Shown: positions 7,993 through 13,432 of the stretch, one piece after another
Position numbering within the stretch: the stretch's first letter is position 1
Layout of the letters: each line of letters begins with the position of its first letter
DNA from: Candidatus Dojkabacteria bacterium
Lineage (GTDB): Bacteria > Patescibacteriota > Dojkabacteria > J137
Assembly: GCA_003694175.1 (NCBI GenBank)
Contig: RFKV01000080.1
Span: forward strand, 1 to 13,432
Reading direction: 5' to 3'
Length of the DNA: 13,432 nucleotides
Notes under the pieces: model-generated
Seen by the model: only the letters and a program-made list of their open reading frames with translations
What the model was told of the DNA's origin: nothing
The model's database searches: none
Position numbers and translations under genes: made by a program

Positions 7993-8093
7993 TTAACTCA
8001 TTCACTTTCTAAGAAAATGCCAACTTAATGTTGTCGATTAATTTCATTAATTTCGCTATGTAAACCATCTGTGTTAAATATTGGTTTTTTAAG

Positions 8094-8099
8094 TATAAT
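8094..8099 (+). promoter_or_regulatory. possible -10 element for the TrmB-like gene
   Basis: A perfect TATAAT stands 83 nt before ATG 8183 in the RNase J-regulator gap. No good -35 hexamer is found 16-18 bp upstream, so this is a weak candidate. The rest of 7993-8182 shows no hairpin-plus-T-run terminator and no open frame of note. Confidence 0.25.
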
Positions 8100-8182
8100 T
8101 TTAGGACTGAGTTATATAAACTAGTTGGTTGGCTAATTGACCTACCTTTCAGTAATTTTAATTTGTATTTTGCGTTGTCTAT

Positions 8183-8968
8183 ATGAAAAGTATCGAAGGG
8201 GTGCTTAAATTTTTGGCTGAGATAGGTCTAGATTTTTATGAGTCAAAGGTATATCTTTCCCTAATTGAATACGGCAAACAGACGGTCTACGAACTTTCCA
8301 AAAGTACAAAAATTAGCAGGACTAATGTATATAGAATTGTGGAGAGGCTTAAGTCACTAGGTCTGATTGAAGAAAAATTAGTGTTTGGTCGAAAGTATTT
8401 AGTAAGTGCGGGTGATGAAAAGCTGGAGTTGTTGGTTAGAGAGCAGGAAGCAAAATCCAATCTACTCAAAACGATACTACCAGAAATAAAGGCTCTGTTT
8501 AGAACAAATTCAAACTTACGCAATCCTGACTACGAAATCATAAACTACAAGGGGTATGAAGGTGTGAGGGAAGTAATTTTTAATTTGCTTAGTACCAAAG
8601 ATGAATTAAGATGTTACGTGTCAAGGGATATTTTAGAAGTACTGGATGAGGATGATAGTAAGCTTTGGCTTGATGAATTTAAAAAAAGAACTTTTTTGAT
8701 AAAAGAGATCGTAACAGAAAATTATCTGTTGGGTATCAAAGCAAGTAGAACAAACAGAAACAACAATGATGGTAGTAGAATTGAAACAAGGAGTCTACCA
8801 AGATCTGACCTTGAGATTCATTTTTTAACATACATCTTCAATAACCAAATTGCGTATGTATCATGGAAATCGGAGATTATGTTTGCGACTGAGGTATTTA
8901 CAGAAAGGTTTTCAAGTTTAGAAAAGCAAAAGTTTGATCTTATATGGAAAAATTGTGGATTGGTTTAG
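8183..8968 (+). CDS. TrmB-family winged-helix transcription regulator
   Basis: DNA-binding regulator of the TrmB type, a family best known from archaea, where members respond to sugars, and also seen in some bacteria. Residues 1-75 form the winged helix: FYESKVYLSLIEYGKQTVYE (18-37) then SRTNVYRIVERLKSLGLIEE (48-67), the recognition helix and wing. A coiled segment follows (about 85-105), then an effector-type domain opening with YKGYEGVREVIFNLLSTKDE, the usual site where this family senses its ligand or dimerises. At 261 aa it is a short-to-normal member. The start ATG 8183 lacks a Shine-Dalgarno but fits the family N-terminus. It stands alone with gaps on both sides, so its targets are unknown; autoregulation or control of neighbours would be a guess. 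Confidence 0.8.
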   Translation: MKSIEGVLKFLAEIGLDFYESKVYLSLIEYGKQTVYELSKSTKISRTNVYRIVERLKSLGLIEEKLVFGRKYLVSAGDEKLELLVREQEAKSNLLKTILPEIKALFRTNSNLRNPDYEIINYKGYEGVREVIFNLLSTKDELRCYVSRDILEVLDEDDSKLWLDEFKKRTFLIKEIVTENYLLGIKASRTNRNNNDGSRIETRSLPRSDLEIHFLTYIFNNQIAYVSWKSEIMFATEVFTERFSSLEKQKFDLIWKNCGLV

Positions 8969-9053
8969 TAGTGAGGTTTTAATTTCTAGTCCAGGGTTTT
9001 GTTTAGATAATTTTTGGCTTTACTTATTGTGTCTTGTCTTGTAAAGTACCTAG

Positions 9054-9083
9054 TTGACATTTTCGGGAGTCTGATTTTAAAAT
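9054..9083 (+). promoter_or_regulatory. sigma70-type promoter upstream of the small hydrophobic gene and rpiB
   Basis: A perfect TTGACA (9054-9059), an 18-bp spacer and TAAAAT (9078-9083) form a good promoter. The start point would fall near 9090, giving a leader of about 135 nt before ATG 9225. Confidence 0.5.
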
Positions 9084-9171
9084 GAAAGCTTAAATTAACT
9101 TACGGCATCACACGCGCGACGAGATTCGAAATTCTAGATTTGGTTTTGTTTAGGTGTTAAAAATTAAAAAG

Positions 9172-9195
9172 TTACTTTTTATTTTTATAAAGTAA
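9172..9195 (+). repeat. inverted repeat in the leader of the small hydrophobic gene
   Basis: TTACTTT (9172-9178) and AAAGTAA (9189-9195) are perfect inverted arms around a 10-nt AT-rich loop. This could be an operator or a weak RNA hairpin 30 nt before the start codon. There is no T-run after it, so it is not a classical terminator. Confidence 0.4.
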
Positions 9196-9224
9196 GATAA
9201 GTCTGTTATTTTGCTTATACAGAC

Positions 9225-9488
9225 ATGTTTGGTGTTATGTACAAAACTTTTAAACTGTTGCTTAAATACCTAATTGTTTTTTTAGGTTTTCTATTAAGAT
9301 CCTTGGTTTCACTGCTGGAAATTGTGTTTCGTAGTCTGTTTGCTTTGTTTGGTGTTATTTTATCGATTTTGGGTGAGATTTTATTAGACATAGTAGATGT
9401 AGCCAGAGAATTTGATAAATTTGGGATTATAAAATTACTATTCGGAGAAAGACGTGAAAAAAAAGATAAACAGAATAGCTATGAATAA
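9225..9488 (+). CDS. small hydrophobic protein with 11-residue repeats, unknown function
   Basis: An 87-aa protein I do not recognise. Residues 8-58 are one long strongly hydrophobic stretch in which basic residues fall every 11 positions (K14, R25, R36), with RSLVSLLEIVF (25-35) and RSLFALFGVIL (36-46) as clear repeats. An 11-residue period is typical of long helices lying along a membrane; two ordinary membrane spans are the alternative. The tail (75-87) is charged (ERREKKDKQNSYE) and probably cytoplasmic. Its 3' end overlaps the start of rpiB, so the two are translated from one message. It may be a real conserved small gene: the overlap and the good upstream promoter argue for that. No Shine-Dalgarno precedes ATG 9225. 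Confidence 0.6.
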   Translation: MFGVMYKTFKLLLKYLIVFLGFLLRSLVSLLEIVFRSLFALFGVILSILGEILLDIVDVAREFDKFGIIKLLFGERREKKDKQNSYE

Positions 9489-9948
9489 AGTTTTCATTGC
9501 ATCTGATCATGGCGGTTATAATCTAAAACAATTGATCATCTCAAAGATGTCCTCTAATCAAGACTTTGAACTTATTGATCTAGGGCCATACGTATTTGAT
9601 CCCACGGATGATTATCCAGATTATGCCTTTATGTTGGCACGAAAAGTTGCTTGTACCAATGGTTCTCTAGGTATACTTGTTTGCAGATCTGGAAATGGAA
9701 TGTCTATTGCCGCAAATAAGGTAAAGGGTGTTTATGCATCGCTTTGTTGTTATAAAGATCAGGCAGTCAAAGCCAGACAACATAATAATTCAAATGTTCT
9801 TTGTTTAGATGCTGACTATGGTGGAGACGATCCATTAGAGATTGTAAAGTTATTTATAGAATCTAAGTTTGAAGAAAACGAGGTGAGACACGTTAGGAGA
9901 TTCAGAAAAATTCAAAACTTTGAATCACAAGCTGGAAACAATGATTAA
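9481..9948 (+). CDS. rpiB: ribose-5-phosphate isomerase B
   Basis: RpiB/LacA-family isomerase interconverting ribose 5-phosphate and ribulose 5-phosphate in the pentose-phosphate pathway. From Met 9481 the N-terminus MNKVFIASDHGGYNLK matches the family (SDHxGxxLK). The active-site loop GILVCRSGNGMSIAANK contains the catalytic Cys and the GxSIAANK signature, followed by the conserved HNNSNVLCL segment and the C-terminal phosphate-binding basic residues (RHVRRFRKI). Length is about 155 aa, normal for RpiB. A GTG at 9454, 6 nt after GGAG at 9444-9447, could start a form 9 residues longer (MKKKINRIA); family alignment favours 9481, the Shine-Dalgarno favours 9454. The gene overlaps the end of the small hydrophobic gene by 8 nt from ATG 9481. 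Confidence 0.93.
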   Translation: MNKVFIASDHGGYNLKQLIISKMSSNQDFELIDLGPYVFDPTDDYPDYAFMLARKVACTNGSLGILVCRSGNGMSIAANKVKGVYASLCCYKDQAVKARQHNNSNVLCLDADYGGDDPLEIVKLFIESKFEENEVRHVRRFRKIQNFESQAGNND

Positions 9949-10380
9949 TAATGATTTTAGTCAACCACTTGCCATTTTTATTGAGGCCTTGATTTATATC
10001 AATGGGAAAGTACTTCTAAAGAAAGACAATTCTCCACATGTCCTTGAAGAAAACATGAAATTTTGCAATTCCATGGATGATTTAGTATAAAACATGTAGT
10101 CTTTTGCAAGAGACGTACTTCTTAGAAAAGAGTTAAATATCAATTAGGTATGATATCATTCCTAAACAGCACGTTCGTAAGGTAAGTGTTTCCTATTTTT
10201 AGAAGTGTAGGAATCGCAATACTCGCAGTTAACGGTGTCAATCGATTAGATCGGCTTAAAAATGGTCAATATGTATGAATTGATATATACTCAATTTCGG
10301 GTCATGACAATCAAAACCTGGAAGATGTTAGAGGTTTAGTTCCGCTGGCAAAGTCTAAAAATTTAATCTAATCTCACAGT
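9941..10380 (+). pseudogene. decayed coding remnant after rpiB, weakly Nudix-like
   Basis: This gap has no intact gene. An ATG at 9941 overlapping the rpiB stop opens 49 codons to TAA 10088-10090 (IFIEALIYINGKVLLKKDNS). The same frame, after two stops, reads SFARDVLLRKELNIN (10100-10144). Other frames further on read HVRKVSVSYF, then NGQYV-stop-IDIYSIS and LEDVRGLVPLAKSKNLI. The opening (hydrophobic strand, INGKVLLKK) and the LLRKELNIN piece recall a Nudix hydrolase with its helix, but the Nudix box is not intact and the match is loose. The pattern of protein-like pieces in shifting frames argues for an eroded gene once co-translated with rpiB. Confidence 0.35.
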
Positions 10381-10407
10381 TTATAGATTTTAGAAATAAA
10401 GTAATTG

Positions 10408-11037
10408 ATGATCGAATTAACCAAAATTGTCTTAGAAAAGGTTGGTGGATTCTTTAACCGCACTTTGTTTTATTCCTTAGCGTTTGTCTTTTTTTTAACT
10501 TTTGGTTTACATCTGATACATGTTCAGGCACAAGAATCGTCGATTGGTGTAATGAGTAGTGTTCAACCTTGTGTACTCGAAATTTATCTTGAACCTGGCG
10601 ATAGAGACAACAATGATTTTTCAAATCAATACCTTATAGATGTTCGGTTTTTGAGTGGAGTATTGTTTCATTCATTCAGCCTTTCTACCGATACTTCAGG
10701 TAAGGGTGTTTATAATTTTTGTTCAAACTCGGCAATACCAATCCCAAGCAGTTATAACTTTTACATTAAAGGTGCTTCGCATCTTCGCAAAGCGATATTA
10801 AACGTAAGTACTTTTAATAGTTCTAAGACCATACTAGATTTTCGTACACCAGATAAAGTTTTTATCGCAGGTGAAATAGGCGATATTGTTGACAATAAGA
10901 TAAACTCCTTAGATATATCTAGTCAAATAAAGAAACTAAACACTGCAGATTTACTGTATGATCTAAACAGAGATGGAGTAGTAAATTTAAAAGATCTTCA
11001 GATAACGAGAAAAAACTTTTTTAAGATTGGTGATTAA
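10408..11037 (+). CDS. secreted dockerin-domain protein
   Basis: Exported protein ending in a dockerin, the small Ca2+-binding module that plugs into cohesin domains. Residues 1-41 are a long signal peptide (hydrophobic 20-38, likely cut after VQA, residue 41). Residues 42-150 form a beta-rich domain of unknown function with two cysteines (C55, C105) and the stretch YNFYIKGASHLRKAI (116-130). The dockerin covers about 155-209 with two duplicated loops: a degenerate one, GDIVDNKINSLDIS (158-171), and a canonical EF-hand-like one, DLNRDGVVNLKDLQITRKNF (185-204). The start is taken as ATG 10408; a TTG one codon earlier is possible and no Shine-Dalgarno separates them. The TAA stop shares its last A with the ATG of the next gene (TAATG), so the two proteins are translationally coupled. 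The next gene encodes a cohesin, the expected partner. Confidence 0.85.
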   Translation: MIELTKIVLEKVGGFFNRTLFYSLAFVFFLTFGLHLIHVQAQESSIGVMSSVQPCVLEIYLEPGDRDNNDFSNQYLIDVRFLSGVLFHSFSLSTDTSGKGVYNFCSNSAIPIPSSYNFYIKGASHLRKAILNVSTFNSSKTILDFRTPDKVFIAGEIGDIVDNKINSLDISSQIKKLNTADLLYDLNRDGVVNLKDLQITRKNFFKIGD

Positions 11038-12878
11038 TGAAAAAACTTTTTTTGTTCGTGTTCTCCTTTTTTATGTCTTGCATGTTTATTTTCGCAGACC
11101 CGAAAGCTGCTTCTTTTGAATTTCAATCAACAGAGGTTTGGTTTAAATCTAATTGTGTTGAGACGTTACATCTCTACATTGATCCTATGGGTAAACTTGT
11201 AGATGCTGCTGATGTTAAGATTGTTTATAACCCAGCCCATTTAGAGCTTATTGATGCGAATTTAGTCACTCCTAATTTTGACATTGTAAATGGTAATGCG
11301 TTTAAAAATTTGTATGCAGTTAAACATGATAGTATTTTAGGAAGTCTTGAATTTGGTGGTGATAGCGACGGCTTAAACATATCTTCTAAATCAATCTTTG
11401 CTAGTGTTAAACTGAAGAATTTAAACAATGTTAAATCCACTAATGTTAGTATTTACTTTACATCAAATGGAGATACGCTAGACAGTAACATAGCATCTGC
11501 GATTGATTCTACAGATTTATTGAGTTCGGTCAAGGATGTCAAAATAAATTTTTCAGATGGTCAGTGTGATTTCACTGATGTTACTCCTCCATCAATATTT
11601 TTGTTAACACCTCAAAAAGAACAATCTTCTTTAAAAGAAAGTAAAGAGATAGTGCTAAGTTTAGTTGATGACTTTTCGGGAATAGACTTAAGTACTCTAT
11701 CTATTTATGTTAACGGTAAGCTTTTTAAATCAGACTCCCCTGAAGTTGAAATATCTGGAACTCCCAGTAATTACTCAATAAAGTTATACAGCTTACAAAT
11801 TCTAGAAGACACTTATGGACCAAATGTTAAGGTGGAAGTTTTCGTCAAAGATTTTGCGGGTAACCAAGGTCAGAAGGTATTTAATTTTAGCGGTCAAAAT
11901 GATTCAACATCAATCTTAAGCATTTTTGCAGGGCTAGATTTAAGTAAACTTAAGCCAATTTTAGGTTTTATCGGTGCCACTTTAGGTATAGCGTCATCTG
12001 TGCTATCAATAATTACTGGTTTTAATTTTGGGTGGTTAACAACTAATTTGATAGGTTTATTTCTTACAAAAAATCGTAGACCTTGGGGGGTAGTTTTAGA
12101 TATGGATTCTAATAAACCAATCCCTTTAGCAACATGCAGGTTATTTATCCAAAACTCTTTAGAGCTAATATCGACAACATTAACCAACCTAGATGGTACG
12201 TATGGATTTGTTTTAAAATCCGGAGGCAAGTATAGGCTTGAGGTAAGTAAAGAAAGTTACAACACTTTTTCAGTTAATATAGATACTCCCGAGGATAGTT
12301 CAGGCTTTGTTTACGACGTCTATTTATCAAAAAATGACAGTAAGTATTCGGGTTTTGTTTCGAGTGGTGACAAAAAATTTTGCTATCTTAGAAGTCTTGT
12401 TCAATTCATCAGAAACGTATTATTCTTTTTAGGCTTCTTCCTTTCACTATTTGCATTATCTGTTTACCCAGTTTTTTTTAATTACTTGGTGGTTTTTCTG
12501 TACCTCTTAATTTTTATTGTGATTTTTGTTTATAAGTTGAGTAGTAAAAATAAGTTTTCGGTTGTTGTAGATTCTGTTACAGGAGATCCGGTGCCTTATT
12601 CAGTCATCAAAGTTTATGATTTAAAACAAAGAAAATATATTGATACCATTGTTGCCGGCTCTGACGGAACTTTTGATTACTTTGGTAAACCTGGAAGATA
12701 TGGTATTTTGGTTATGCACAGAGGTTATAAATTCCCCTCATCTAAACAGTTAAATGACTTTGAGCTTGTAGAGGGAATATACTCATCTATGTTTGTTTTA
12801 GATCTTAAAAGGGGTCGAAACAAATACAAAATTCTACTTGACCCTGTACTTAAATCTTTTGACAACACTAGCTCATAA
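11037..12878 (+). CDS. membrane-anchored cohesin-domain protein with two carboxypeptidase-regulatory-like domains
   Basis: Envelope protein, probably the docking partner of the upstream dockerin protein. Residues 1-20 are a signal peptide. Residues 25-175 are a cohesin-like beta-sandwich (ADVKIVYNPAHLELIDANL at 58-76 is the typical second strand region). Residues 183-287 form an Ig-like domain (LVDDFSGIDLSTLSIYVNGK at 209-228, VKDFAGNQG at 270-278). A hydrophobic segment at 306-343 ends in KNRR. A carboxypeptidase-regulatory-like domain follows (350-430, PIPLATCRLF and NLDGTYGF), then two membrane spans (459-480 and 482-500), and a second such domain (507-600, DPVPYSVIKVYD and GSDGTFDYFG). 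The start overlaps the dockerin stop by one base. Domain names rest on pattern recognition, the cohesin being the least conserved. No terminator is seen after the stop. Confidence 0.8.
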   Translation: MKKLFLFVFSFFMSCMFIFADPKAASFEFQSTEVWFKSNCVETLHLYIDPMGKLVDAADVKIVYNPAHLELIDANLVTPNFDIVNGNAFKNLYAVKHDSILGSLEFGGDSDGLNISSKSIFASVKLKNLNNVKSTNVSIYFTSNGDTLDSNIASAIDSTDLLSSVKDVKINFSDGQCDFTDVTPPSIFLLTPQKEQSSLKESKEIVLSLVDDFSGIDLSTLSIYVNGKLFKSDSPEVEISGTPSNYSIKLYSLQILEDTYGPNVKVEVFVKDFAGNQGQKVFNFSGQNDSTSILSIFAGLDLSKLKPILGFIGATLGIASSVLSIITGFNFGWLTTNLIGLFLTKNRRPWGVVLDMDSNKPIPLATCRLFIQNSLELISTTLTNLDGTYGFVLKSGGKYRLEVSKESYNTFSVNIDTPEDSSGFVYDVYLSKNDSKYSGFVSSGDKKFCYLRSLVQFIRNVLFFLGFFLSLFALSVYPVFFNYLVVFLYLLIFIVIFVYKLSSKNKFSVVVDSVTGDPVPYSVIKVYDLKQRKYIDTIVAGSDGTFDYFGKPGRYGILVMHRGYKFPSSKQLNDFELVEGIYSSMFVLDLKRGRNKYKILLDPVLKSFDNTSS

Positions 12879-13432
12879 AAAGCATTAAATTATCAAACTC
12901 TTTTTGACTAATAAAAAACAGCTGTAAAGCTTATGTATTTCTAGGATTAAATCTTCAAATGTTAATAAAGAAAAGTAGCGTGTTTAGCGATAGTATTAAA
13001 GTGAAAAAAGACAAAATTTTTAAAGGTTTCAGCCAGTTATATTGACGAGGTATGAATGAACAAATCTTATACTCTACTAGTTTTATGTTTGGTATTAAAC
13101 TGAAAAGCTATAAGTATGCCATAAACTACACTGAATAATTTGCAAGGAATGATGGAAGTGTCAAGTTGAAAGCTTTACTAATTCAGATTATCTCTCTTTT
13201 ACTTTTACCGTCTGGTAAATTAGAAGAAATGATTTTATTTATCAGAATTGAGAAGTAATTGACTAAATTAATTTAGAAATCACAAAAAGTAGAACTTAGA
13301 AGAAAAAAGTGAATAAAAACAGTATGCCGCAATAATCGCTCTCAAAGTATACCTTGCATACCCATTTTCTCCCAATGTTCTTAATTGTCTTCTTTGTCTT
13401 TAACAAGCTTTTTACATTGCTAAGCATACTTA
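12879..13432. other. gene-poor tail with only short broken frames
   Basis: No intact gene was found on either strand. Small frames include ATG 12959 to TGA 13045 (28 aa), the interrupted frame listed separately at 13052-13258, and a minus-strand frame at 13427-13296 (43 aa from its ATG, open to the window edge, ending in YCGILFLFTFFF) that could be the 3' end of a gene beyond the window. No hairpin terminator, tRNA or repeat was seen. Confidence 0.45.
13052..13258 (+). pseudogene. possible small decayed gene interrupted by one stop
   Basis: From ATG 13052, just after GAGG at 13047-13050, one frame runs 28 codons (MNEQILYSTSFMFGIKLKSY...), meets TAA at 13136-13138, and continues in the same frame as FARNDGSVKLKALLIQIISL to TAA 13256-13258. 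The composition is protein-like across the stop, with a hydrophobic stretch in the second half. I do not recognise the family, and chance cannot be excluded in such AT-rich DNA. Confidence 0.25.

Noticed and set aside
9111..9145. tRNA T-arm-like ATTCGAAAT near 9123
   Set aside because: The flanking bases do not form a T stem, and no acceptor or anticodon arm could be placed around it.
11894..12229. 111-aa minus-strand frame inside the cohesin gene
   Set aside because: Antisense shadow of the membrane and regulatory-like domain region, with no domain of its own.
12879..13000. Intrinsic terminator after the cohesin gene
   Set aside because: No stable hairpin followed by a T-run is visible in this stretch.

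Overview
The window is AT-rich bacterial chromosome. It reads most like a small-genome Patescibacteria/CPR lineage, though the phylum cannot be fixed from here. Pointers are a compact IF-2 with almost nothing before its G domain, a TsaC-TsaE fusion, RNase J, a TrmB-type regulator, many weak or absent Shine-Dalgarno sites, and a cohesin/dockerin envelope pair. No rRNA, tRNA, IS element or CRISPR array was seen.

Layout. 1-206: leader of infB, no confident gene. 207-2575 (+): infB and an RNA N2-guanine-type methyltransferase 2 nt apart. 2577-5035 (-): an inverted block holding a secreted coiled-coil M23-type peptidase and, after its stop, a broken photolyase/cryptochrome-family gene that fills what looks like a 1.2-kb intergenic gap. 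5190-7992 (+): a TsaC-TsaE fusion for the tRNA t6A pathway, then RNase J. 8183-8968 (+): TrmB-like regulator. 9225-9948 (+): a small hydrophobic protein overlapping rpiB, then a decayed remnant (9941-10380). 10408-12878 (+): a secreted dockerin protein and a membrane-anchored cohesin protein overlapping by one base. 12879-13432: no intact gene, only short broken frames.

How the genes fit together. infB, the methyltransferase, TsaC-TsaE and RNase J are core translation and RNA-metabolism functions. The M23-type protein and the cohesin/dockerin pair act at the cell envelope. RpiB belongs to pentose-phosphate metabolism.

Most notable: (1) the M23 domain appears circularly permuted, with the HLH motif 63 residues before the HxxxD motif and the protein ending just after the third histidine motif; (2) a photolyase-family pseudogene recognisable from N- to C-terminus on the minus strand despite frameshifts and stops; (3) a translationally coupled dockerin-cohesin pair that could dock a secreted protein on its own membrane partner. 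The long gene-poor gaps seem to hold eroded genes rather than regulatory DNA, which suggests ongoing gene loss.
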